Origin: an uncultured Kangiella sp.
Lineage (GTDB): Bacteria; Pseudomonadota; Gammaproteobacteria; Enterobacterales; Kangiellaceae
Assembly (NCBI GenBank): GCA_947503345.1
Contig: CANNCW010000001.1
Location: forward strand, 868,001-932,000
DNA: 64,000 bases
Direction of reading: 5' to 3'
Made by a program: the position numbers and the translations under genes. The notes under the pieces were generated by a model. It was given only the letters and a program-made list of their open reading frames with translations. It was not told the DNA's origin and ran no database searches. Of the stretch, positions 54,326-62,744 are shown piece by piece; positions within the stretch are counted from its first letter, which is position 1, and every line of letters starts with the position of its first letter.

Positions 54326-55189
54326 TTATTTGTTTTTACTTAATGCTGAAAGCTCTTTACCACGATTAACAGAGGCCCTTACGGCTTTATCAATAATTGT
54401 CGCTAATTGATCCGATGCCATTGACTCTATCGCAGCAGCAGTAGTGCCACCTGGCGATGTGACATTGGAGCGTAGTTGTTCAATGGAAAAATCTAAATCA
54501 GATGTTACCATTTTTGCTGCGCCTAAGGCAGTTTGACTAGCTAAAATTTTTGCTACGTCAGGCTCCATGCCTTGTTCGATGGCGCTAGCAATAACAGATT
54601 CCATAAAATAGAAGTAGTGGGCAGGACCACTGCCAGAAATTGCTGTGACTAGATCCATTTGTGCTTCATCATTTATCCAAACGCTAACACCAACTGCATT
54701 AAAAATGGTCTCTGCAAGTTGCTTTTGGCGGTCGCTTACGGAAGCATTGCTGCATAAACCGGTAGCTCCAAGTCCTATGGTTGATGGGGTATTTGGCATC
54801 GCTCTTATTACTGCTACTGGTTGTTTTAATTCTGCACTAATAGTCTCTAGTTCAACGCCCGCAGCTACCGAAATAATAAGTGTATTAGAAAGCTCGTGTG
54901 ATTGAAGTGAGCTTAAAGCTAATGACATTTTCTGTGGCTTGACAGCTAAAACTAAAATATCTACTTCTTGAGCAACTTCAGTATTACTTTGACTGGTATT
55001 TATAGACGAGTGTCGGGCTTTTAAGGCATCCAACTTCCCTTGACTAGGATTAGAACAAAAAAGGGTTTCCGCTTTTTGTCCATCCTTTACTAAACCATGA
55101 ATTATGGCCTGGGCCATGTTGCCAGCACCAATGAATCCAATTTTTGAGACTCTAAGTTGATCTGAAATGTGACAATTTTTGCTAGCCAT
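54326..55189 (-). CDS. proC: pyrroline-5-carboxylate reductase
   Basis: 287 residues from ATG 55189, overlapping the yggS stop by eight bases; further upstream ATGs would extend into yggS. Last step of proline synthesis. KIGFIGAGNMAQAIIHG (nucleotide-binding), VAVIRAMPNTPSTIGLGATGL, and the C-terminal signature LRSNVTSPGGTTAAAIE are intact. Confidence 0.95.
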   Translation of the reverse strand: MASKNCHISDQLRVSKIGFIGAGNMAQAIIHGLVKDGQKAETLFCSNPSQGKLDALKARHSSINTSQSNTEVAQEVDILVLAVKPQKMSLALSSLQSHELSNTLIISVAAGVELETISAELKQPVAVIRAMPNTPSTIGLGATGLCSNASVSDRQKQLAETIFNAVGVSVWINDEAQMDLVTAISGSGPAHYFYFMESVIASAIEQGMEPDVAKILASQTALGAAKMVTSDLDFSIEQLRSNVTSPGGTTAAAIESMASDQLATIIDKAVRASVNRGKELSALSKNK

Positions 55190-55880
55190 GGATTGCATCC
55201 TCTCTTGTACCAAATAAACTTGTACCAACTCTAATCATGTTTGAGCCAGATAAAATGGCGACTTCAAAATCACCTGACATACCCATTGATAAGGTATCCA
55301 TTGAGGGGTAACTGGTTTTTAATTGTTGATAAAAGTTGCTAATTTCTTCGAAATTGTTCTTTTGAGTGTGGAAACAGTCAGTTCTTGGTGGCAAAGCCAT
55401 AATTCCACGTAACTTGAGATTTGGGGCTTCGGCAATTAATTCAGCTAGGCGATGAGCTTCTTTTGGAGTTGTACCAGCTTTTTGAGGTTCATTGAAGAAG
55501 TTAATTTGGATGCAAGCGTTGAGTGGTTCTAAATGCTCAGGCCTGGCATCATTTAATTTAGGTATCAGCTTCTCTCTATCAATGGATTGAACCCAGTTAA
55601 AGTTTTCAGAGATCAACTTGCACTTGCGGCTTTGGATAGCACCTATAAAGTGCCATTTTATTGAAAAATCAGTAAGTTGCGAGATTTTTTCGAGAGCCTC
55701 TTGCAGTTGGTTTTCAGCGAAATCAGTTTGTCCCTGATGGACTAGTTTGACTATTTTTTCGACAGACTGTCTTTTACTAACGGCGATTAAACGCACATTT
55801 TCTTGAAAAATCTTACCTTTAGCGCAGGTTTTTGCGATTTCTTGTTGCAGAGCTTCTAGTGTAAAGGCTATTCTATTCAT
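55182..55880 (-). CDS. yggS: PLP homeostasis protein YggS
   Basis: 232 residues, TIM-barrel PLP-binding protein of the YggS/PROSC family. PLP lysine in LIAVSKRQSVEKI, FAENQLQEALEKI, WHFIGAIQSRKCKLI, and LSMGMSGDFEVAI. Controls pyridoxal phosphate and amino-acid balance. Divergent from pilT by 35 bases. Confidence 0.97.
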   Translation of the reverse strand: MNRIAFTLEALQQEIAKTCAKGKIFQENVRLIAVSKRQSVEKIVKLVHQGQTDFAENQLQEALEKISQLTDFSIKWHFIGAIQSRKCKLISENFNWVQSIDREKLIPKLNDARPEHLEPLNACIQINFFNEPQKAGTTPKEAHRLAELIAEAPNLKLRGIMALPPRTDCFHTQKNNFEEISNFYQQLKTSYPSMDTLSMGMSGDFEVAILSGSNMIRVGTSLFGTREDAIHG

Positions 55881-55915
55881 CAGTTATAAGAATTATCAAG
55901 TATGGGGTCTAACAT

Positions 55916-56950
55916 ATGGATATTACAGAACTTTTAGCATTTAGTGTTAAAAATAATGCTTCAGATTTACATATCTCGGCTGGGATGCCGCCACTTATCC
56001 GAGTGGATGGAGATATTCGTAAAATCAACTTACCACCGCTCGAAGATAAAGAAGTTCATTCATTAATTTATGACATTATGAATGATAAACAGCGTAAAGA
56101 CTATGAAGAGTTTTTAGAGGCTGATTTTTCTTTCGAAATTAAAGACGTTGCACGCTTCCGTGTAAATGCTTTTGTACAAAATCGTGGTCGTGCCGCGGTA
56201 TTCAGAACCATTCCTTCTCGAGTCTTAACTTTAGAAGAAATTAATGCGCCGAAGATTTTCCAAGATATTTCTATGCATCCGCGTGGTTTGGTCTTAGTAA
56301 CAGGCCCTACGGGTTCTGGTAAATCAACCACACTGGCTGCGATGATGGATTATGTGAATGAGCAGAAACATGAGCATATTTTAACTATTGAAGACCCAAT
56401 CGAGTTTGTTCACGAATCGAAGAAGTGTTTGGTGAATCAGCGTGAGGTTCATCGTGATACCCATAGCTTTAATAACGCTCTGAAATCAGCGTTACGTGAA
56501 GATCCCGATATTATTCTAGTTGGTGAGATGCGTGATTTGGAAACCATTCGTTTGGCACTAACGGCGGCTGAAACAGGTCACTTGGTATTTGGTACCTTGC
56601 ACACGACTTCGGCGGCAAAAACCATTGACCGTGTAATTGACGTTTTCCCAGAAGGTGAGAAAGGCATGGTACGTTCGATGCTTTCAGAGTCACTGCAAGC
56701 GGTAATTGCGCAGACCCTATTAAAGAAAAATGGTGGTGGTCGATGTGCGGCACATGAAATCATGATTGGTACTCCCGCTATTCGAAACTTGATTCGTGAA
56801 GATAAGATTGCCCAGATGTACTCAGCTATGCAAACGGGTATGTCACTAGGTATGCAGACTTTAGATCATAGTTTGAAACAGTTAGTACAGAAGGGTATGG
56901 TTTCTCGTGCAGATGCTAAGCTAAAAGCTAAGAATCCGGATAGTTTCTAA
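55916..56950 (+). CDS. pilT: type IV pilus retraction ATPase PilT
   Basis: 344 residues, as known PilT. Walker A TGPTGSGKSTTLAAM, Asp box TIEDPIEFVH, Walker B DPDIILVGEMRDLETI, His box GHLVFGTLHT. Hexameric motor that depolymerises type IV pili for twitching. Start ATG next to the divergent yggS; 15 bases from pilU. Confidence 0.98.
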   Translation: MDITELLAFSVKNNASDLHISAGMPPLIRVDGDIRKINLPPLEDKEVHSLIYDIMNDKQRKDYEEFLEADFSFEIKDVARFRVNAFVQNRGRAAVFRTIPSRVLTLEEINAPKIFQDISMHPRGLVLVTGPTGSGKSTTLAAMMDYVNEQKHEHILTIEDPIEFVHESKKCLVNQREVHRDTHSFNNALKSALREDPDIILVGEMRDLETIRLALTAAETGHLVFGTLHTTSAAKTIDRVIDVFPEGEKGMVRSMLSESLQAVIAQTLLKKNGGGRCAAHEIMIGTPAIRNLIREDKIAQMYSAMQTGMSLGMQTLDHSLKQLVQKGMVSRADAKLKAKNPDSF

Positions 56951-56965
56951 CAGGGATATTAGATT

Positions 56966-58105
56966 ATGTTGATTGAACCATTATTAAAAGCCTTGATGGA
57001 TAATAAAGGCTCAGACTTATTTGTCACTGTCCATCGTCCTCCAAGCATTAAAATTAATGGCAAGATACGTCCTGCTTCAAAGTCTATGCTTACGCCGAAT
57101 CAAGTAATTGAATTGATTCATTCATCGATGACAGAAAAGCAAAAGAAAGAGTTTGAAGAAACTAATGAGTGCCAATATGCGATTAGTGTTGAGAATGTAG
57201 GTCGTTTTCGTGCTTCTGCGTTAATGCAGCGCAATCAGCCTTGTCTTATAGTTCGCCGAATTGAAACTAAAATTCCAACTACTGATGAATTAAAAATTCC
57301 ACCGATCCTTAATGAGTTGGTGATGAAAAAACGTGGCATTATTATTTTTGTGGGCGCGACAGGTACTGGTAAATCGACTTCCTTGGCCGCCATGATTGGT
57401 CACCGTAATCGAAACAGTGCAGGTCACATTATTTCAATTGAAGATCCGATTGAGTATGTACATCGTCATGACCAATGTATTATTACTCAGCGTGAAGTTG
57501 GTATTGATACCGAGTCTTTTGAAATAGCTCTAAAGAACACTTTACGTCAAGCTCCTGACGTTATTTTGATTGGTGAGGTTCGTTCGCACGAAACTATGTC
57601 GAATGCGATTACTTTCGCAGAAACAGGACACTTGTGTTTATGTACGCTACACGCCAATAATGCCAACCAAGCTATTGATCGTATTCTACACTTCTTCCCT
57701 AAAGAAGAGCACTCAAGAGTGTTAATGGATTTGTCTTTAAATCTTGAAGCGATTATAGCGCAGCAATTAGTCCCTACGGTGGATGGTAAAGGGCGTCGTG
57801 CGGCAGTTGAAATTATGATTAACTCGCCATTAATGTCAGATCACGTTCGTAAAGGTGAAGTGCATTTAATGAAGGAACTAATGGGGCGTTCGCGTGAGCA
57901 AGGTATGCAAACCTTCGATCAGGCATTGTTTGATTTATACGTGGAAGGGTTCATTAGTTACGATGATGCATTATTGCATGCTGACTCTGCTAACGATTTA
58001 CGTTTACGTATTAAATTACATGAAAAAGATGCCACAGCGCTTGAAGACTCAACCGATGGCTTAACCATGCAGGCTGATGATGATTCGTCAGTAAATATGT
58101 TCTAA
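56966..58105 (+). CDS. pilU: type IV pilus retraction ATPase PilU
   Basis: 379 residues with the extended C-terminal tail that distinguishes PilU from PilT. Walker A GATGTGKSTSLAAM, SIEDPIEYVHR, APDVILIGEVRSHETM, GHLCLCTLHA. Acts with PilT in retraction under load. Followed by a terminator. Confidence 0.97.
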   Translation: MLIEPLLKALMDNKGSDLFVTVHRPPSIKINGKIRPASKSMLTPNQVIELIHSSMTEKQKKEFEETNECQYAISVENVGRFRASALMQRNQPCLIVRRIETKIPTTDELKIPPILNELVMKKRGIIIFVGATGTGKSTSLAAMIGHRNRNSAGHIISIEDPIEYVHRHDQCIITQREVGIDTESFEIALKNTLRQAPDVILIGEVRSHETMSNAITFAETGHLCLCTLHANNANQAIDRILHFFPKEEHSRVLMDLSLNLEAIIAQQLVPTVDGKGRRAAVEIMINSPLMSDHVRKGEVHLMKELMGRSREQGMQTFDQALFDLYVEGFISYDDALLHADSANDLRLRIKLHEKDATALEDSTDGLTMQADDDSSVNMF

Positions 58106-58126
58106 GATTTAAAGTAATCAGAAAAG

Positions 58127-58150
58127 GCCTAGCATCTGCTGGGCTTTTTT
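58127..58150. terminator. terminator between convergent pilU and ruvX
   Basis: GCCTAGC-ATCT-GCTGGGC with one G-U pair and T run on the plus strand; the A run on the other side allows use on minus too. Overlaps the ruvX stop codon. Confidence 0.85.
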
Positions 58151-58583
58151 ATATCTTTTCAGTCTCTTCGAAATAACTTTTTAATATTAACTCTGCTGCG
58201 TAAGCATCGATATCTTGTTTAACTTTTTTATAACCGCCCATTTCAAACAGATATTCTTTAACTTCTACTGAACTTAAGCGTTCGTCATGAAAGAAAGTGG
58301 GTAAGCCAAAACGTCCGTGCAATCGATTTCCAAACTTTTTGGCTTTTTTCGTAATAGGCTGTTCACTGTCATCCATGTTTAAAGGTAAGCCAACAACAAA
58401 TGCTTCGACTTGCCATTCGTTAATTAATTTATCAATAGCTGTCCAATCGGGTTGATCCGATTGGCAGTTTAAAACCGTGAGAGCTTGAGTGGTTCCAATC
58501 TTAGAATTACCAGTTGCCACACCAATGCGCTTTTCACCGTAATCGAAAGCTAAGAACCTTTGCGGCAGTGATTGTGATTTCAC
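58149..58583 (-). CDS. ruvX: Holliday junction resolvase-like RuvX/YqgF
   Basis: 144 residues. RNase H fold: FLAFDYGEKRIGVATGN at the start, FVVGLPLNMDDSEQ and HDERLSSVEV. Involved in 16S rRNA 5'-end processing and possibly junction cleavage. Shares its start base with the yqgE stop (translational coupling). Same yqgE-yqgF pairing as E. coli. Confidence 0.95.
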   Translation of the reverse strand: MKSQSLPQRFLAFDYGEKRIGVATGNSKIGTTQALTVLNCQSDQPDWTAIDKLINEWQVEAFVVGLPLNMDDSEQPITKKAKKFGNRLHGRFGLPTFFHDERLSSVEVKEYLFEMGGYKKVKQDIDAYAAELILKSYFEETEKI

Positions 58584-59146
58584 TAGGCGCTACCTTCTTG
58601 TGTGCTAAGTTGAGTCCAATCGATACCTAGTAGTTGGGTGGCTTTTTGCCATATGTCTTGAATTGGTGTTTCAAACAGCAATGCATCGTTAGCTTTAACA
58701 AAAAGCCAGGAGTTTTCTTTCAGCTCGGCTTCAAGTTGACCTTTCTCCCAACCTGCGTAGCCAAGAGCAATACGAGCTTTCTCAGGACCTTGGTTCAAAG
58801 CAATAGCAGTTAAGATATCTTCCGAAGTTGACAATGCGATCTCGTCGGTTACTGTTAAACTAGAATCCCAGTTGCCAATAGGGCTGTGTAAAACAAAACC
58901 ACGCTGTGGAGAAACTGGTCCTCCGGCTAATAATTTCGTTTTCAGCATTGGAGCATCTAAAGTGGCGAACTTTAAATGTTCAAACAGTTCTTGATAGTCA
59001 GCTTCTAATGGCGAGTTTAAAACGACGCCTAAAGCACCTTCAGAGCTATGCTCACAAATATAAGTGACGCTACGACTAAAAAAAGGATCTTCTAAATTGG
59101 GCATGGCGATCAATAGGTGATCTGCCAATGAATTTACTTGTTGCAT
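58583..59146 (-). CDS. yqgE: UPF0301/YqgE family protein
   Basis: 187 residues, the normal size. LIAMPNLEDPFFSRSVTYICEHSSEGALGVVLN and GGPVSPQRGFVLHS are diagnostic. Function unknown. Between tonB and ruvX, a common gammaproteobacterial arrangement. Confidence 0.96.
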   Translation of the reverse strand: MQQVNSLADHLLIAMPNLEDPFFSRSVTYICEHSSEGALGVVLNSPLEADYQELFEHLKFATLDAPMLKTKLLAGGPVSPQRGFVLHSPIGNWDSSLTVTDEIALSTSEDILTAIALNQGPEKARIALGYAGWEKGQLEAELKENSWLFVKANDALLFETPIQDIWQKATQLLGIDWTQLSTQEGSA

Positions 59147-59185
59147 TGAGCAATTATAACAGCATTTACAAAAGAGTTTAGAAAT

Positions 59186-60094
59186 TTAACGGCTAGAATG
59201 GCTGCTGACACCTGTACCAGGGTCAAAATCCATTCGACGAACAAACTCAAGCCGATTGCCTTTTTTTAATACGGATTCGGGTAGCGGGTCGTAAGGTGAT
59301 GCTAAACGAATGAGTTCTTTGGCAGTTTCATCAATTAAAGGATTTCCTGAGGCCTTTTGGATGGTTACTGACGAAAGCTTACCATCTCGGTCAATTACTA
59401 CTTTAACTGTTGGTGAGCCGTAACCTAATTGGCTGGATATTGGGGCATAATGACGGTTACCGATCTCCAATACTTTGTTCCGCCATTGGGCTAAATAAGG
59501 CGCTTCATCAGGTGAAGCTAATACCGATGCAGAAATGCCTTTTTCTTTTTCACCACGAGTAGCAATATTTTCATTGAAGGATTGCTCAAGGTTTAACTGC
59601 TTTAAAAGCTCAGGATCAGGAGTCACTTCGGCAATCTCTTGGATTGTATCTTCTATAGGTTTGGGTTCTTTCTCTAAAACGATTTGTGTTTGGAATTCGT
59701 TCGGACTTGTGGATGAGACAATGATTGTATTCGATTCCAATTTGGCTTCATTTGGAGTGACTTCTAAACTGGGAGTGGTAGTAGTGCCATCGGTAGACTT
59801 AAAATGTTCTAATTCTGTAGTTGGACGTTCAGCGATTAGATTATCGCCAGCCCCCATTTGGTTGTTTTGTCCAATAAAATCAGGATTTTCAGGAGCTTCA
59901 ATACTGGAGCGATGGGCAATAGTAACTTCTAATGATAATGGTATTGGGCTTGATTCGGCGCTGGGTAATACAAACCTTACGCCGAAAATTACGATAAAGT
60001 GTAAAGCGATTGCAAAGAATATAGCAAAGCGTAGTCGATCACCTTCTGTGACGGGAGAACTTTTGAGTTTAATAAGATCTTTGCTTTTGGTCAT
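59186..60094 (-). CDS. tonB: energy transducer TonB (TonB3-like)
   Basis: 302 residues. One N-terminal membrane helix (about 22-44, RFAIFFAIALHFIVIFGVRF), an acidic, Pro-poor periplasmic linker (about 60-200), and a C-terminal TonB fold (about 210-290) with YLAQWRNKVLEIGNRHYAP. No ExbB/ExbD nearby. In P. aeruginosa the gene at this position (tonB3, next to gshB and pilGHI) is needed for twitching motility, so a pilus-linked role is likely. Between gshB and yqgE. Confidence 0.9.
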   Translation of the reverse strand: MTKSKDLIKLKSSPVTEGDRLRFAIFFAIALHFIVIFGVRFVLPSAESSPIPLSLEVTIAHRSSIEAPENPDFIGQNNQMGAGDNLIAERPTTELEHFKSTDGTTTTPSLEVTPNEAKLESNTIIVSSTSPNEFQTQIVLEKEPKPIEDTIQEIAEVTPDPELLKQLNLEQSFNENIATRGEKEKGISASVLASPDEAPYLAQWRNKVLEIGNRHYAPISSQLGYGSPTVKVVIDRDGKLSSVTIQKASGNPLIDETAKELIRLASPYDPLPESVLKKGNRLEFVRRMDFDPGTGVSSHSSR

Positions 60095-60099
60095 AGAAA

Positions 60100-61050
60100 T
60101 TATTGCTTTAATTGATGCTCAATAGCGTCAAATAGTTTCCCTGCGATATTTATATTGTATTCGTTCTCTAATTCTCGCATACAAGTTGGGCTAGTTACGT
60201 TGATTTCAGTAACATAATCGCCAATCATATCGAGTCCTACGAAGTATAATCCGCGTTTAACTAAATCAGGTGCAATCTTCTCAGCGATTTCAAGCTCTTT
60301 ATCAGTTATTGGCATTGGCACACCGCTACCACCGGCTGCTAAATTGCCTCGGGTTTCACCTTTGGAAGGGATTCTAGCTAAAGTGTATGGAATAACTTCA
60401 CCGTTTACGATCAAGATACGTTTATCACCTTTGACGATTTCGGGAATGAAAGTTTGTGCCATAGCCAGCTGTTTACTATGCTGAGTTAAGGTTTCGATAA
60501 TAACTGATACGTTAGGATCGCCAGCTTTAACTCTGAAAATTGATGCTCCGCCCATCCCGTCAAGTGGCTTTAAAATGACATCTTGCTGCTCAGTAACAAA
60601 GCTTTTAATTTGATCGGCGCTGGCACTCACTAAGGTTTTAGGAGTGAACTTTGGAAACCAGGCGGTATAAAGCTTTTCATTACAATCCCTAAGACTTCTA
60701 GGGTCATTAATGATTAAGGTTCCGGCCTCTTTAGCCAATTCTAATAAGTAAGTGCTATAAATATAGTCCATATCAAACGGCGGATCCTTACGCATGAATA
60801 CAGCATCAAATTGATCGGATTCGATAGTTTTACTAGCTTCAGATCTGTAGTGAGCACCAACTTCGTTAAAAACATTGATTTGCTGTGCATCGGCAATCAC
60901 TTGATTGTCTTTTAAGCTTAAATTTTGCGGTTGACAGTAAAATAGATCCCAACCACGGTTTTTAGCCTCGAGTAGAAAGCCGAAACTGGTATCCTTTTTG
61001 ATATTAATGGACTCAATTGGATCCATTATCATGAGTAGCTTGTAGGGCAT
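60100..61050 (-). CDS. gshB: glutathione synthetase
   Basis: 316 residues. ATP-grasp enzyme joining gamma-glutamylcysteine and glycine. MDPIESINIKKDTSF at the N terminus, VFMRKDPPFDMDYIY, ILKPLDGMGGASIF (ATP loop) and EINVTSPTCMRELE at the C terminus are all characteristic. Six bases before tonB. Divergent from pilG by 263 bases. Confidence 0.97.
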   Translation of the reverse strand: MPYKLLMIMDPIESINIKKDTSFGFLLEAKNRGWDLFYCQPQNLSLKDNQVIADAQQINVFNEVGAHYRSEASKTIESDQFDAVFMRKDPPFDMDYIYSTYLLELAKEAGTLIINDPRSLRDCNEKLYTAWFPKFTPKTLVSASADQIKSFVTEQQDVILKPLDGMGGASIFRVKAGDPNVSVIIETLTQHSKQLAMAQTFIPEIVKGDKRILIVNGEVIPYTLARIPSKGETRGNLAAGGSGVPMPITDKELEIAEKIAPDLVKRGLYFVGLDMIGDYVTEINVTSPTCMRELENEYNINIAGKLFDAIEHQLKQ

Positions 61051-61313
61051 TATAATTAGAATTCATTCATTGGTTCTTAAGAGTAACATTAAACCTGAAA
61101 ATAGATCTATGAGTTATAAATGCAAGGCTGTAAAATTTTTTGACAATTGTAAAATAAACAGTTGCAACGAAAGCCCTAGCAATTTAGGCTATGAGTGATA
61201 AGCGACTTTACTAAACATGGAAAAGTGTGTTAGAAAGGAAGAATTAGAAAGATAATGAAGTTATTTATCTAACTCTTTATTTATTATAGTTATTTTATTT
61301 GGGTAACCCATTA

Positions 61314-61697
61314 ATGAGTGATATTTTTTCAGGACTTAAGGTCATGGTGGTGGATGATAGTAAAACTATTCGTCGTACTGCGGAGACTTTGTTAAAGAAG
61401 CAAGGATGTGAAGTAGTAACCGGAGTAGATGGTTACGATGCTTTGTCTAAGATAGCTGACTATAAACCCGATATTATTTTTATAGACATTATGATGCCTC
61501 GTTTAGATGGCTATCAAACTTGTGCATTAGTGAAAAGCAATAAGGAGTTTGGCAAAACTCCAATCATAATGTTATCGAGTAAAGACGGTGTTTTTGATAA
61601 AGCTAAAGGGCGTGTTGTAGGTTCAGATAACTATTTAACGAAGCCTTTTAGTCGAGACGAATTATTAAATGCAATAAGTGGCCAGTTGGACGCTTAA
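61314..61697 (+). CDS. pilG: twitching motility response regulator PilG
   Basis: 127 residues from ATG 61314 (MSDIFSGLKVMVVDDSKTIRR); a TTG five codons upstream is unlikely. Single CheY-like domain: acidic VDDSKT, phosphoacceptor Asp in IIFIDIMMPRLDGYQ and Lys in YLTKPF. Regulates pilus extension in the Pil-Chp system. First of pilG-pilH-pilI-pilJ. Confidence 0.95.
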   Translation: MSDIFSGLKVMVVDDSKTIRRTAETLLKKQGCEVVTGVDGYDALSKIADYKPDIIFIDIMMPRLDGYQTCALVKSNKEFGKTPIIMLSSKDGVFDKAKGRVVGSDNYLTKPFSRDELLNAISGQLDA

Positions 61698-61767
61698 GCT
61701 GGATTAGTTATTTAGCTGGTAGACAAGTCAGTTAATAGAAAAATTTAAATAAAGAGGTATAAAAGAT

Positions 61768-62133
61768 ATGGCGCGAGTATTGATTGTGGATGACTCTCCC
61801 ACTGAAGCACATATCCTGACAGGAATTTTAGAAAAAAATGGTCATCAGGTAATAACTGCTCCTGATGGTGAGTCAGGTATTGTATCGGCAAAAGCAAATA
61901 ATCCTGACTTGATTTTAATGGATGTTGTGATGCCAGGATTAAATGGTTTTCAAGCGACAAGACAGTTGAAAAAAGATAGTGCAACGTCAGCTATCCCTGT
62001 GATTATTGTTTCAACGAAATCTCAAGCAACGGATCGTGTTTGGGGGATGCGTCAAGGCGCTAACGATTACATTACAAAGCCAGTTGATGAAAAAGCTTTA
62101 ATTGAATCGTTAAATAACGTCTTAGGTGGATAA
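61768..62133 (+). CDS. pilH: twitching motility response regulator PilH
   Basis: 121 residues, single receiver domain: VLIVDDSPTEAHI, LILMDVVMPGLNGFQATRQ (phospho-Asp), and ITKPVDEKAL. The order after PilG and before a CheW-like PilI fixes it as PilH, which acts in retraction/phosphate sink. AGAGGTATAA-type site upstream. Confidence 0.95.
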   Translation: MARVLIVDDSPTEAHILTGILEKNGHQVITAPDGESGIVSAKANNPDLILMDVVMPGLNGFQATRQLKKDSATSAIPVIIVSTKSQATDRVWGMRQGANDYITKPVDEKALIESLNNVLGG

Positions 62134-62138
62134 TTTAT

Positions 62139-62699
62139 ATGAGTACAAGTAACAGTAAAAAATCGACGGAATTGGTTGAACTGTTATCGACCATCGTTGA
62201 GCGTACTCGTAAACATAAGGATTCATTGCCAGAGCATGATGCTCGAGGAACTTCATTTTGGCGTGGAGTAAGCTTTAGTTTAAGCGGTGTTGATTATTTA
62301 GCACCTATGGATGAAATTTCTGAAATTATTCCAATACCAGAAACTACTGATGTGCCTGGTGTAAAAAGTTGGTTAAAAGGTGTATCAAATTTACGTGGGG
62401 TCCTTTTAACGCTTATCGACTTACAGGAGTTTTTAGGTCGCTCTTCTTCTCGAAATGTTTTAAGACAACGTGTTTTAGTCTTAGATCAAAAAGGTTCATA
62501 TCTAGGCTTAATCGTTGATGAAGTTACAGGTATGCAACACTTTGAAGAAAAAGATTTAAAAGAGGAAGGATTAACCGCTGATGCCGCAGTAGCACCTTAT
62601 ATTGTTGGCGCATTTGAGCGGGATCAGGAGGTATGGCGAATTTTTGGAATGAAAGAATTGGCAGAAAGTGCTGCTATTCACCAAATCGCTGTAGTGTAA
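62139..62699 (+). CDS. pilI: CheW-like coupling protein PilI
   Basis: 186 residues, one CheW domain (about 40-180): YLAPMDEISEIIPIPETTDVPGV, LKGVSNLRGVLLTLIDLQEFLG, and RVLVLDQKGSYLGLIVDEVTG. Links the receptor PilJ to the histidine kinase of the pilus chemosensory system. Five bases after pilH. Confidence 0.95.
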   Translation: MSTSNSKKSTELVELLSTIVERTRKHKDSLPEHDARGTSFWRGVSFSLSGVDYLAPMDEISEIIPIPETTDVPGVKSWLKGVSNLRGVLLTLIDLQEFLGRSSSRNVLRQRVLVLDQKGSYLGLIVDEVTGMQHFEEKDLKEEGLTADAAVAPYIVGAFERDQEVWRIFGMKELAESAAIHQIAVV

Positions 62700-62744
62700 T
62701 TTTAAAAAGAATTTGTTATTTGATTAACGTCTCGGGAGCAACTC